Shown here: positions 38,304 to 51,240 of the stretch, piece after piece
Layout: each line of letters starts with the position of its first letter
How positions within the stretch are numbered: position 1 is the stretch's first letter
Source: Oxyruncus cristatus
Lineage: Eukaryota; Chordata; Aves; Passeriformes; Cotingidae
Assembly: GCA_013399855.1 (NCBI GenBank)
Contig: VXAY01007484.1
Span: 726,077 to 790,076, forward strand
DNA: 64,000 bases
Direction: 5' to 3'
The notes under the pieces: model-generated
What the model was told of the DNA's origin: nothing
What the model saw: only the letters and a program-made list of their open reading frames with translations
Database searches by the model: none
Position numbers and translations under genes: made by a program

Positions 38304-38350
38304 TGGGCAACCTGTTCCAGTGCCTCACTAGCCTCATAGTAAAGCTAGTG
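38304..38350 (-). mobile_element. Small inverted CR1 fragment abutting a CR1 tail
   Basis: CTGGGCAACCTGTTCCAGTG followed by CCTCACTAGCCTCATAGTAAAG is CR1 3' region in reverse (compare 10711-10757). It begins directly after the tail of the plus-strand copy, so two CR1 pieces meet in opposite orientations. It is about 47 bp. Confidence 0.8.
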
Positions 38351-41300
38351 ATGGCTTATGGGGACTGTCTCAGGTCAAAAGCAATAAAAGTGAGAACAAC
38401 AGTCCTATCAAGGGGCATCCAAAAACAACCAGGACTACAAAAAGCTGGAAGAGCCACATGTAGGTGACAGGCCACTAGCTAGCACTTGAGCACACGAATA
38501 GATTGGAATGAATGTCCTGTTTCCCCAAATCCACGGTGCCAGACACACCCGGAACAGAGGGGTAAGGAGGGAGAGGGGTCTGTTATACCCAGACCACTTA
38601 AAAGAGTTTTAGATTTTATTTCCCTGAATGGTGTGGTTCTTGTCATTAACCCACTTTAAATTCACACAAGATGGTTCTCTACTTGGTCTCCAGGTCACTG
38701 TTACCAGCATTGCTCAGGTTTCCTCAGAGAAGAAAGATTTTTATGGTCAATAAATGAAAAATGTTGCTAAGCATTATTCAGTGATGGTCTTGGCTGGAGA
38801 CCAATATTAAGGATGCACTAATCCTCCAGCTGGAGGTGGCTTTTTCTTCTTCTTCTTGTGCTTCTTTTTAGATTTTGGGAGGTTTGTTTAGAAGTTTGCA
38901 TATCTGTATGGGACAAATCAGATAATTGTTCCAAGTGAGAGGTTAAAACATTAATAAATATAACACAAATCCATGCATATAAACTGGCTAGAATATTTTA
39001 AGTAATTTCTTACTAGCATTGCATTGCCATACAAATATACTGACAGACCTCTTTTTCTGAACCAGTAATGACATTTTGTGGATAGCAAGTTGTTTTCTTT
39101 TATTTGTAAACAATTTAAAACAAAATTCTATACCACATTCAGTATCTATTCACAAGATTGAAGAAATACAGGCAACAAAAATTTAAGCTCGGCACTTATC
39201 AGTCTAGGTTAAATTTTTACCTGCTTTCATTTTACTTGGCACAGTTTAAAAATCAACCTAAAGGGTAATATGGTTTTGGAGATAATAAAATAGTATTATC
39301 TCTAGGATAGTTAAAGTATCTTTTAATTGTAAATCATCAGCATATTCAGATTTATGACAAAGCAGATAAAAATATTAATTAATATGCCCTCACTTTTGGA
39401 TTTCAGAGGGATCTTTTCTTAAAGTTCAAAAAAGAGTCTTGAATTCTCTGTCTCAATGTGGGAGTCAATATGAGTAAAATAAGACACAGAAGTATAAATC
39501 CTACTGGAAAGAGTATCCCCAAGAGGTGTCTCTCTGTGCCCATATTAGCTACTGTGATAATGGAGTTCTATGTTTAAAAGAAATTCTTTTAGTGACTGAA
39601 AAGACCTAGAACACCAGTATTTTCACTTGTTCCCTCTGTTTCTCTCCTCCCATTTTCTCCCTAGACATATATGATAATTAGTCATCACTGCTGCCATATA
39701 TGCCTGACAACGCATAGAACTTCCCTTAGTAAAGAAGTGTCTTCCCCCACAGCTGTTTTTTCACCACTCTGAAAATACCATCTCTTCTCACATTCACGAA
39801 GTAGTATTTCAGCACTCCTGAAGTTTTGGTTTTATTTATTTCCTTCAAATTGAACCGTAAGAGAAACACATATTCTTTCAAGGAAATTGGAAGTGTGGTA
39901 GCTGATCAATAGCTCTGGATCCTGAAAGCTCTGGAGATTCAGACAAGTACAGAAATTTGTGCTATTAGTTATCCACAGTAACAGAACTATAAATTAAGTC
40001 TCTTATAGTTATAGATGCTGTCAAATTTTACTGACAGAATTTATCCTTCAAAAAATGCCAATAACCACACAATAACCACATTAGAATGCATGAGACTGGA
40101 ATAAATCACTAAAATTGGTATGTTGGAAATGAGACTTAACTGGGGGACAATTTAATATGAGAATGGAATACTCCTCAATACAGCTGTCTATTAGTTCTTT
40201 CAGATTTATAATTTTCACTATTTATATAAGGGGCCTATGAGATAGGGGCCCTTGTCATCATATCTGCAAAGATGTGTACATTGCATCAAAAAAAACCAAT
40301 CAGAACAAAACACCAACATACTTACTTGACACTGTCATGTCAGATGCTGAAACTTAATTGGTGCTACATTGCAGTTCAAAGATCAGTTAGTAGTTCCCCA
40401 GACATCAGTGAGGCTTACAGAACTGACATATAACAAAGTCAGATGAAGTCATCACACACTTACATAAAGCAGAAATGCATCTAAAGGCAGTATTTTAAAA
40501 ATCTGATGACAGTACAAGTTTGTCAGATGGCAATGCTGCTAAACGTGCTTTCCCGGAGTCATGATTGCTGGTATGAACAACAAAAAAGGAAAATGTCAAA
40601 AAAGGCTGTTAATTTGTTTAATTCTTTGAATAATTTTATCTTGTCTTAGAATATGCAGGATCTTCTTTGGTAATTCTTACCATTAGAGTATCTTTAGCTT
40701 GTCTGAATATTTTCTTTAACAAGGAAAGTTTGACTTTGTTCTATCTATAAGACTATCAAGGAAAAGGTTCACATATATATGTGTTCATATATTTTAAACC
40801 TAAGGACTTTGAGAAAATAAAGTTGTATTATTTCACATTTCAAATATATCAATCACTTTCCATGATCAAGACTTAAAAAAGTTCCGAAATATTTAATGGT
40901 GATCTCTTTTCACACTACTAACCAATATACCATGCCTGGATGCATATTCCAGAGCCCCACACTTAACTGTATCACACACCAACCTGATCACATTAATATC
41001 CTTTACGTTCTGGGGCCATTAATCCATCAGTACAACACAATGCAGTTGAGATCTCCCCCTCCTACCTATACATTATCATCAGACTGGGCATGTCAAGGCA
41101 GCTCTGACAGATCAGTGAACACCTGTAATGAAACCCTTTACTCTCCTTTAGCTACAATTTTATGTAAGAAATGTGGCTTCTCCTTGCGCCCAATTTTAGA
41201 ATATCAATGTTAGAATTTATCTTTCCTTTTTCAATACACCTATTAGCTTCAGCAACACAATATGCTTTGTGTCCAGGAGTGGGTAAAAAAAGATTATGTC

Positions 41301-43689
41301 AACCAAAAGTGGTTTAATTCCAGTTCAAGAATATCTTTTTTTTCATTAGAAACATATTTAAGTCTAACTAGTAGTAGTTATTTTTGTTCCTTCTTTAAAT
41401 TGTTCCATATCACACAGTCATAAGCTTTAAATAATTTTAATAAGACAGTCCCCCAAAATCTATACACTGTGTCGGATAATGTAACTCCCGTTATGACATC
41501 AGTTTTCCTAACCTTAAAGCCTCTTGCATCCTGGCTACTGCCAGTGCCCAGCAGAGGGCATTTTAGGACCGAGCTATGTGAATACAAAATGAAGAGACCG
41601 GCTTTTCTATCACAGTAGTTTGCTTACGTTGGAGGAGTACAAGTTTGAGAAGCTTAACAAATATTTGAGTAGAAACTGCAGTGTTTTCAACACAAATTTC
41701 ATAACTATGGTATTTAAGCAAAATACCACATGACAATTATTTTGTTAAGAGCTATGTTTTCAAACTTGCCCTTGTTTATTCTGCATATACTGTACTACTG
41801 TAAAACTGATGTTTAGACAGTTAAATGTATGGACATTTTAAGACTTTATGTAAAATACACTTACAAAGCAGAAAGAACAATCAGCACAGAAATCAATGGC
41901 TGAAAGAGTTCGTTCTAGCAAGCAAAATGTTAATTTCAGCAATATTAACATTTCGATTACATGTTCTTTATACAAATTATCTCACTATATAGGTATCAGG
42001 CTAAAACTGGTTTTATATATTGGCTGAATAAAACCACATCATAAGTTTATATTTCTTAAATTACACAACTCTTCAATAAAACCAGTTTCAGATGTGGTTC
42101 TTCAAAATAACCTGAAAATCTGACTTGAATAAATATAATGTTTAATTGCCTAGTTCCTACAAGTTAGCACAAATTGGAACAAGTGCTAAAAGTGCAGCCT
42201 TACTGGATGGCTTCAAAAGATGCACCCCCAAATGTGTTTGCCTAAGTACATGCTCAATTACACCAGCTGGGTTTTTCAGACATAGATACTCAGTTACATT
42301 CCTTGATTTCAGCTTATAATTCTACTAATGGTGCTTATGCAACTTTATACAGTCTGTTTCGAATCTCAGGCTACAGACTCAGCAGCGCCAGCCACAACTG
42401 CGCCCTGATTAACTTCTTTCTAAGGTTACAGATTTTCAGTTTGTAGGGCTGAATGACAGAGCTTCCTCTGCAGTTTCCACAAGCTCAGACTGAGGGCAAA
42501 GGAGGGACTTATTAGTAATGTGACATATGTGACCTCAGTGTCCAAGGATGTTGTCTACTAGGCCCTGGGGCAAGGTTTCAGCATAGAAGAAGGGATCCAT
42601 CATATCTCTTCTTAGCCACCTAAGAAGCCATCTACTTCTCTGAGATAGATCCTCCACTGCACGAGCGTCCCTGTCAGAAGCACATATTCAGAATCACTGA
42701 CAGTTTAAGCAATGGTACTAAATGCAAATTCTCACACACAAAGTATTATTTAGAGGAAGAACAGAATTCAAGTTGCAAGAAAACATTTCAAGATTTCATC
42801 ATACCAGAAATTTAAACAACCATTTAATGTCATATAAGTAGTGCTGATATTAAAAAGGTAAAAGGCTCTGGAACCACAAGGACTACATGCTGGCCACAGT
42901 CCTTGCTTGTACTGCTAGTTAGCAATTATTTGAGGAGCAGAAAGTAGCTATGTAAAACAAGAAAAGTTTGTGACCTTGCTGAGTTTTTTTACAGAAAAGT
43001 GTAGTTTTCCAGTTCACATATTTCCAAATAGTTTACCACCAAGAACCTGAAAAACCTGCTCTCATGTAAATCTGTCATAAAATAATACTACTCCTGGCAA
43101 GGCACAATCCTGGGGGAAATTCCCAGTCAAATGAGCTAAGCGATAACAATCTAATGAAAAGAAAACTGTAATAATGACAGAGAAAAAAAGATGGCTACTC
43201 AAAGGTATGCATGCCTGAATTTGGGAGAGAGGTGAAAAGAGAGAAGAGAATAAACATACACAAAAAAAAAAAAAAAATCAGGCTTTCCTCCCACTGTGAT
43301 CAGTCACTTCAAGCGACAAGAGATCATGAAGTTCAAAGCACTGGATGAAATACTGGTTTTCCTAAGTAAAACCCTAGAAAAGTGATTAGGGGTGGAGAAA
43401 GGTCTCTCAGGTGTAAGCTCATCTCACATTCAATGCAGCTTAACTCCTGGCTGCCAGTGAGAAGGGCTGTTTCACTTTTCTGCCCACAGTTGGCTGTGCT
43501 TCCTTTAGATCTGTCTGGTGACCATGATGACAGGGGGTGAGCTGCTCCCTCACTGGCAGGGAGCAGCAAGAACAGGCTGTCACATGAGGGAAGATAAGCA
43601 GGAGCCAAGTATGACCACAGTACAGGCAGTGTCCTCATCCAACAGGGTATAGTTCTGCTGCACCTGCATAGCAGTACCACACACAACCC
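38351..43689. other. Non-coding stretch with a CTCF-like site
   Basis: No gene supported; the 105-codon ORF 40896-41213 and the 117-codon minus-strand ORF 43333-43686 show no domain I can recognise. A candidate CTCF site lies at 41548-41560. 42370-42700 is moderately GC-rich and unrecognised. Confidence 0.45.
41548..41560 (+). promoter_or_regulatory. Candidate CTCF-binding site
   Basis: CCAGCAGAGGGCA fits the core CTCF pattern CCASYAGRKGGCR at all fixed positions. CTCF sites commonly act as loop anchors or insulators, and this one stands in an otherwise quiet region. It is one short motif match; occupancy is unknown. Confidence 0.4.
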
Positions 43690-43945
43690 TGGCAGAAGCA
43701 GCAGAGTGGAGACAAGACTAAAAGGCAGGGCTCAAGTCCATCCAGAAGACAGCACTGGATAGAATCAATATTAAACATCAGTCTGAATCCACTCAGGAGA
43801 TAAGGCCACAACCTACAACAACTCAGATGAGAAGTGGCTTCCCAGGCATGAGCTTAAGATGAGCTCCCTGACCAATGGGCTGCAGCTACAGGTGAAGGTC
43901 CCAGGTGGGACTGGTCAGGGCAGTTAAAGTACATTAGTTATCTCA
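43690..43945. mobile_element. Possible unidentified LTR-like sequence
   Basis: This block (AAGGCAGGGCTCAAGTCCAT ... GGCTGCAGCTACAGGTGAAG) has the mixed 'CAAGTCCA / GCTGCAGCT' texture of some avian LTRs, but has no recognisable ends, TATA box or polyadenylation signal. Family and orientation are unknown. It could be unique sequence. Confidence 0.3.
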
Positions 43946-45869
43946 AGGAACTCATTTGTATCATGAAAAAATAAACTAATAAGGAAGGTTGCACTATCAC
44001 TAGGAACACTTGACAATATAAGGACAGGTTACTTGTCTCTAGTCTCTTCAGTGTATGCACCAAAACCACTTATGGTTTATAAATTAAAATATCATTAAAA
44101 GAACTAAAATGATGAACTTATCTTAGCTTTCTATTCTGGAAAACAGTAGCTAGTATGATACCTTGACTCCCTCCCACCCAGGTTTTAGGCAATGATACAC
44201 TAGGGAAATAATGGCGATATGTATTGCTTTACGTCCTGTTATCTACTGGCAGATCTGGAATTGTGCATTAGTGTCTCGCATGATTAGTTCGAAAACATGA
44301 TGAGGCATTTACAGCTGGCCTTTACCCCATGGTTAGTAAAAGAATAACAGACGCCTGCTTTGCTAAATCTGAAGAGTACGAGGCTTCAGATACAGTGAGA
44401 GGATCTGAGCAATTGCCATAAAGTCATGAGTTCAAAACAGTGCCAGCAGAGGACTATGGCATAAAGTTCTTCCGGGAGAGGGCATGTGTGTGTCTGCCTA
44501 TGTGTGTTGAGGGGAAGAAAAATTCTTCTAAACTGAGAAGGGAACAAACAATAGGTGACTGCACCACAGTTTAGATTTTTGGATATAAGTAAAATTTTTA
44601 AGGAAGGCAGGGCAAAAGTAGAAGAACAGAGGGGCTTGGAAAATCATAGCTAGGCTAATGAACTTATACTGTATTTCACTGGTTCTTTATTTTCAGCCAA
44701 ACGACTTCAGGAAGGAGACTAGGAACCATGAATCACCAAGAAGAAAATGTGTACATACAATTTCCACAGGGATCAAAAAGGAGGTTGAAAGAGCGCAAGG
44801 TCTATCATAGACACAACTTCAGCTTCAAGGAACTTTGCTCTTGAAATAGCGGCAACTATTCTAAGTTGGATGTCTAATTCTCTCCATGTAATGGATAGGG
44901 CACGTTTTTGAAAGGCATTCACAGCAATCAGAATCCTGGGTATAGCAGTGACTAAGCTAGGGATGGATACAAGAATTTGACCAAAGATCCATTTTCTTAT
45001 TACTTTTCCTTCAGCATCTTACCATAGAGAGGGAGAAGGACTGAAACTTGAGAATAGAGAGAGCAGGCCCTTTGTGTCCTCTATGGAGACTGGCTGCTAT
45101 CCAGCTCAACCACCAGTCAGGCATCCACAGGGTTGCAATTCTTTTTCCAAGCTGTGGGGCCAGAAGGCAGTTGAGGTCACCAAGTCCTGACAAATCACCT
45201 GATGTATCTCAGGACTGAGTTATTACTATTGTTGATGTAAATGCTTTAATACCAGGATGTACCAGTTCTTCCAGCAGGCATCTGCTTTCTTTGGCAATTT
45301 GGATCCTCACAAGGGCCTAGTTCTGGACAGAGATTTTATCAAAACCCAGGTGTACAGCAGTACAGGGACAGGACAGGGACAGGTATCTACCCACACAGCA
45401 TGTCCTCAAGGAAATCAGACCATCACTTCCTCAGAGAAATCCAGCTTCCAACTGATACCACTTCCCTCACCTACATCTGGATAGAAAACATCAAGTTACT
45501 GCCCTTTAGATCACATCTGCATTTTGTTCCAAATATTTCATGGCTCACAGCTCTAATAACACACCAGCTTTCTTCCCAGACTATCTACTAGTAGTCAGAG
45601 TCATCCTTCCTGGCTTTGTAATTACAGACTGTGGGAGGACTTGGACTCCATAGCAGCCTTCAGAATGCTTTGGTGTGAGAGGAGAGGTACATCTTTCCAT
45701 CAGCTCAAAGGGCAGGGGATGTAAGGAAGTTGTACACCAGACTCTTGTTTTGACTATAGGTAAGGAAGAGGGGAAGCATGCACTAGGAACATGTGGCAAA
45801 AATAACTGGAGCTGGAGGTCTCAGCAAGGCACATGACTTGCCTGTCTCTATAGGGAGTGTTGGGAGACA

Positions 45870-45924
45870 TGGGATGAACCCTGGACTTTGGAGGACGTGG
45901 GATGAACCCTGGACTTTGGAGGAC
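45870..45924. repeat. 28-bp tandem duplication
   Basis: TGGGATGAACCCTGGACTTT plus GGAGGAC(G) occurs twice in a row, at 45870-45897 and 45898-45924, with no mismatch over the 27 shared bases. A perfect match suggests a recent duplication. Confidence 0.9.
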
Positions 45925-47541
45925 TGTCAGATCACTTTGGTGCAGTTGTGCATTCAAATCCTTTGGGAACTTGACTGCAGAAGATACTTAACTGAGATGT
46001 TAAATGTATCTAATAAAACACAATACAAGGGGAAAACTTAAAATCACCCAAGATGTCAAATTACTCTGTGTAAAGGGTGTGTACCCCAAGAGGGTGTATT
46101 CAGATAAATCACTGAGGTCTTATTTCCCAGGAAGCCATGCCAAGGAAGCAGAGGAATAAAACAAAAGAGGAATATCCACTCCTTGTTTGTTGTGGGGAAA
46201 TACATAAATTGGAAATAAAAGCTGGAAAAGTCTGAAGATATTACAGTAATAGAGGCCATAAAAAAAAAAAAAAACCAATCTGAAAAGTCTTGCATGAGTC
46301 AGACTTCCTGGCAGTCTCCCATGTGAGCGGTGAGGCCCAAGACTGTTTACCTCATAAGATAGCAAGCAGATAAGACTGCGTAAGTGATGATTAAAGACAT
46401 AAAGTGCCCGACATGCTGTGGGAACAAGGGACATTCAAAAGCAGCCAGTCTCAGCGTGATGAAAATGTAAGGCAAATAGCCCATGCAGACAATAAGTACA
46501 CAGAGGTTCAAAGACTGAGAGTGTCACCGAACTGGTAGTGGTACTTTAGGTCTGTAGAAATGGAGAGAACTCTAGTTTGACTCTGTTTCTCTGTGTGTAG
46601 GAATACTTTTTTACGTTAAACATAGCATTGGGATACCAAAGAAAACAGAAAATGTTAAGCATGTAAACCAAAAGCAGCAAAATTGTGCCAGCACAGCAGC
46701 AATTTCATATACAATTACTGTAGCATATTACAGGTTTGCTAGCTGAATCAGCAGAGCTTTCAGAATGGAAACCCATGAAATGTAAATTCGCATAAGGCTT
46801 ATTTGCTACTCCACATGCCTTATTTCTGGAACTACAAAAATCTGTTAGTAAAGACATCTGAAAGAAAGAAGCTGTTAGACACAGGGTTGATTCATGATGT
46901 GCTTTAATTTTATGGCTCTAACTTTTTGGTTTTCCATGGTAAAGATCAAAAGAGCAATACACTAAGAAACCTTCTTTCTTTTTTCTGGTGGCCTTTTTTG
47001 CCTGAATCATCTGATATTTTTCAGAAAATGAGAAAAACATGTATTTTTCTGGTAGGTGGTATAGACCTTCATGGAAAAATCACATTGTTTGTTAACATCC
47101 CAAGAAGGTGCGACATTCACTATACTAATGTAGCTTTTGTCAGATGTAATATTCTAGAACCATTTACAAATGTTCGTTTAAAAAACACATAAATACTGTA
47201 ATTTCTCATTTTACAGACCAGGGAATGCTTACCAGTAGACAGAGAAAAATTTTCTCCTCTGTAAAAGTTCCTAAACTTCCTCTAAAAAAGCCAGGGAATA
47301 CGTGTTCAAATAAATTAACGTGAAATTGCAGGGGGGTTAATTTAAAATAAAAAACAAAATCAACCAGAAACTGAAAATTACAGCCTGAAATAAAGTAAAC
47401 AAAACAAACAAAAAATCCCTACAAAAACCCACCAGAAAAACAAGAAACAAACATGAATTTAGCTTTAACTAAGCAGCTTCAGACGTTATGGTTCATTCCA
47501 ATATAAATAAGGTGTCATTGCAGCTGTAAAGCTTAAATGAA

Positions 47542-47563
47542 CAAGGTTCCTCAATGAACCTTG
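47542..47563. repeat. Short perfect hairpin
   Basis: CAAGGTTC and GAACCTTG pair as an 8-bp stem around a 6-base loop. TCAATGAAC also recurs just after it (47551-47559 and 47565-47573). It is probably a replication slippage product. Confidence 0.6.
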
Positions 47564-48264
47564 CTCAATGAACAAGCAGTAGTAGCAGTCATGTTTCTAG
47601 TTTATCTTGGCCAAGGATCATCTTTTATATTTCTTTGAGTCAAAAAAATCGTTATTTTCTTTCTAAGTCATGTGAACTTTTGTCTGTATTCACCTACTGT
47701 ATTTTTCTGCTCCTGAACATTGGTTTGATACATGCTGGTCAAAATGATTCACTTTCAGAACTATCTCATTTAATTTAAGGAAGTTGAGAAAAAGCCAACA
47801 GCTGTAAGAAAAGGATTACCTGAAACACTGAATCTAATTTAATGGAATTGGTTTTCCCCCTGAATTTAAAACTAGTTTCAGGCACGACAGTTCTTTATAG
47901 TCATGCCTGATTGTTATGGCCAAAGAAGAAGCAAACCTCACAAAGTTATAAAGACATGATTCTTCAAGAGCAACCTGCAGTTTTTACCGAAACATTACGT
48001 TTTACATAACAGAAGCCCAAACCAACTTGACTTGATTTTTCCATGTAATCTATCCTTGGTGTATATTCATCATATTTTCCATGTTGGGTTTTGTTTGTTT
48101 GTTCTTCATAAAAAAAAGCAATATAGTATCTGACCTAAATCATTTAGGACACATTAAATGAATTACAAACGTTCAAACCATAAAGATATTTTAAGTAAGC
48201 TTTCTTAAAACTCCCTGAAAAATTAGGGCAAATGATTATTTCTATTGTCACTACAATGACACTT

Positions 48265-48412
48265 CCCAAGGGAAGTGACAGAATCACTATCCCTGGAAGT
48301 GTTTAAAAGGCACACGGATTTGGCATTTGGGGATACAGTTTAGTGGTGAACACTTTGATGTTGGACTAGGTGATCTTAGAGGTATATTTCAACCTTAGTG
48401 AGTCTATGACTT
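48265..48412 (+). mobile_element. CR1 LINE 3' end, older subfamily
   Basis: CACTATCCCTGGAAGTGTTT, GATTTGGCATTTGGGGATAC, AGTTTAGTGGTGAACAC, GTTGGACTAGGTGATCTTAG and TTTCAACCTTAGTGAGTCTA match the CR1 subfamilies that carry a 'TTTAGTGGTGAAC' phrase. Sense plus, 5'-truncated, about 150 bp, diverged. Confidence 0.9.
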
Positions 48413-48738
48413 GACCATGAAAGGAGAGCTCACTACCGCAGCCTAATTTCCAGGAACTGCAAGTAGCAGGAAAAAAAAATTACCTATACATGAAATTTTA
48501 GGAAACCTGAACTAAAGGCTTAAATGATTCTTAATGCAAGAAGTACACACAGTATTTACCAGTGAAGTTCCCTATGGTCCTAAACTAGAAGACACCCAAC
48601 AAAGTATTCCAATGTACAAATCCTGTAACTCAGTCCACAAGACTCTTGCCTAAATCAGCCCAGAAGTTTCTTTCAAGAACATTTTCCATGTCTCTCTGGC
48701 TTGGTCTCTGCACGGATCCAGACTATTGATTGGCTTGA
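48413..48738. other. Non-coding spacer, nothing recognised
   Basis: No gene or repeat recognised between the CR1 end and the mini-LTR. Confidence 0.5.
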
Positions 48739-48825
48739 TGTTGTGGTTTAACCCTGGTTAACCAATGGTTCTTCACTAGCAACTATGAAGAAAAATAACT
48801 CTATACCCCATCCAAAACAAGCACA
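48739..48825 (-). mobile_element. Internally deleted mini-LTR of an avian ERV
   Basis: The left edge TGTTGTGGTTTAACCCTGG is, in reverse, the conserved 3' end of the common avian LTR (ending GGGTTAAACCACAACA). Only about 20 bp away begins AACTATGAAGAAAAATAACT, then CTATACCCCATCC and AAAACAAGCACA, the reverse of that LTR's first 45 bp (TGTGCTTGTTTTGG...). So both termini are present, but nearly the whole body (normally several hundred bp, with TATA box and polyadenylation signal) is gone, leaving about 87 bp. Sense is minus. No exact target duplication is visible. It belongs to the same broad group as the intact solo LTR at 15246-15777. Confidence 0.8.
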
Positions 48826-49503
48826 CAGGCCTATAGTCACTCCTGTGCTAACCCTTGGGGAAATAATCAGTTGCGTTTTTTATCAACACAGATGATGATT
48901 TAAAAAAGCCAGTGTAATAGAGTAGCCCAACTTTATTTCATTTATGCCATTTCCTGGCACTGTTAACATTTTTGTAGGGTTACTTCTGTGTTAGTATGTC
49001 TGATGCCCTGGCTTTATACAAAGGCAAGGGCAAAATAAAGGGCAGAATAATGCAGCTGTGAGTGGGGAAGTGCACTGAACCGCTCACTGAACTGTATTTC
49101 AGCACAGGTGACACATTAACTATACTTGTGTATTGGACTGTGGAGTTGTGTAACAGTTACACACCAAATCAAGCGCTATACCAACACAGTAAAACAAATC
49201 CTTTCATTAACAAAAATAAGCAAAGGCTGTAGTCTGTTTTCTTTTTTTTTCATTTCTTAGGTAATTTCAATTTGAACTGAGAGAGTATTTTCTGAAAAGT
49301 AAAGGTATACAGACCTCCTGAACTTAAAAGAGCTTTAAACTTTTAACCTTCTCTCTTCCTAATGCAACTCCCTCATCTTCCTGAAGATGTGTTACAACCC
49401 CACAGCATACACCACACAGCTTCAGACATCCTGCACAAGGGGATTTGATTTTGACCTACACTCCATGGTGTTCCGTATATTGCTTTCAGGGCCACTCTAG
49501 TAA

Positions 49504-49540
49504 GTTTGTTTGTTTGTTTGTTTGTTTGTTTGTTTGTTTT
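49504..49540. repeat. (GTTT)n microsatellite
   Basis: About nine pure GTTT units. Confidence 0.95.
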
Positions 49541-51157
49541 TAACATGTGATGCATGAAGCAGACTCAGTCTGTACACTTCATATAGGAGGAACACTTCAA
49601 ACACTCCATTGTTTGTTTAACCCCAGGAATATCTGAGGGGCTTTTCCAGTATGAAAGCTTTAGAAAAATGATACGGGGACATTTGTGTACACTTATGTTT
49701 CAGAATTTTTGTAGAAAATGTTACCCTGAACACAAGTAGGCATTTCTGAATTTTAAACACTAATTTCAGTTTGAATGAGTAAAAAACTGTATCCTTCATG
49801 GGATGAACACTAGCACAAGCAAAGCAACTCCAGGAGAATCAATTGTTTTGTAAACATACAATAAAGGAGATGAGTTAAATCCAAAGTTGTTGTTTGCTTG
49901 TATTGTAGTGCTTACAACCACACTCCTGTAACAGACATCCCACACATATCTTGCAACAAGGAGACAATCCTTGACTGAAACAGTTTATGTCTATTGTTAA
50001 ATTGGAGAAACGAGAATAGAGAGATTACAGGCAGGTGATGTAAACAGATACTGAAACAGAAGTCTCTGTTGTTTAGTTTACCTATGGAAAGTTGAAGGTC
50101 TGCTCTGAAGTAAATGTAGATACAAGCATTCCAAATATGTGAATGAAACCACTCTTATGGCACAAATCCACACGGAATAAGAACATCCACAAACGCAAAA
50201 GATCCAGTTGTGAAATTAGGTGAATAGTAGAGAGGACAATGATACATGAAGAAGTGGGATAAGATTAGAAAGGTAATACCTTGAAAGCAAGAGATCTGCA
50301 GGTGCGTAAAGATACTGTTGACTCAGAATTTTACTCCCCTTACTATTAAGGCCTCCTATCCAGAGACTGAATCCTAACAAAATATATAACATGATAGAGA
50401 TCACGCCTCCGAAAAGGATATTTAAGTATAATGAAAGCAGCTGTTTTTGGGAGGGGAGGAAAAATTTCCAACATGAAGTAGATGATGTGATCTACTTCTG
50501 CCTACAAAGTTCCCTACCAACACTTTCTGTTCCACATCACATACCACCAGAGACCAAATCCAGGGCATCTCCTCACTGTTAGAACCCACAGAAAATACTT
50601 CTCTTTGGAATAAGTGAGTAAGACAGCCTGTTGACAGAAGCACTGTAGATTGGCACATTTCCTCTTGATTTTTGGATGAGAAATACTGTTCATTTGGTAT
50701 ATATCCGTCTCTGGTTCTGTTTAGACTCTGTTCTGTCTCTATGTCTCAGCAATCTGAAGTCATAATGCTACTCTTTCTTTTGAGAAGACCTAAACTATGT
50801 GGTTGGAAGGTTGTGCTATTGCCTGGAGGATGTTGTATCATTATGGGCATTACTGTTTCACTTAGTCCTCAAACTGGTTTTCCATGTTTCTGTTATCACA
50901 ATACTGTATGATTATGGTTCTTTTCATTTGCTTCAAGCAATCATGTTTCTCATAAAATAGAACCTGCTCTCCATTAAAATGAGACTACATCAATTTATTT
51001 AGCAGATGGACGAGAAATGTACAATTTATCTCAAATACTGATCTCTTTACACAGTTCACACAATCACTATCTTTACTGAAATGCCCATCAGAGCAGGAGA
51101 AAATCAAGATTATAAAGCTATAACTCTAATCCTGAACTGAAAAGACATGAGTTAGCT

Positions 51158-51240
51158 CCATGCTCTGTCACAGGCTTCCACTAAGACCTTGAACAAGTCA
51201 TTTAAGTCACTTGCCTCGAGTTTCTTTAAGAATGGTACCT
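51158..51240 (+). repeat. Possible ancient MIR remnant
   Basis: GCTCTGTCACAGGCTTCCAC, then GACCTTGAACAAGTCATTTA and CTTGCCTCGAGTTTC, follow the order of the MIR middle region ('GCTCTGCCACTTAC', 'GACCTTGGGCAAGT', 'TGCCTCAGTTTC'). It is degenerate and judged by eye. Confidence 0.4.

Larger units (their letters stand above)
43946..48264. other. Non-coding stretch with minor repeats
   Basis: No gene supported; ORFs are 104 codons or less (46120-46434 minus). It includes a 28-bp tandem duplication (45870-45924) and a small hairpin (47542-47563). Confidence 0.5.

Noticed and set aside
38861..38885. Splice acceptor-like pyrimidine tract ending in TAG before 38873
   Set aside because: No open coding frame or donor follows that I could support; such tracts are common by chance.
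43333..43686. 117-codon minus-strand ORF
   Set aside because: No recognisable domain. It adjoins a possible LTR-like block and is probably chance in GC-richer DNA.
44449..44461. CTCF-like GCCAGCAGAGGAC
   Set aside because: It departs from the core pattern at the essential GGC positions.
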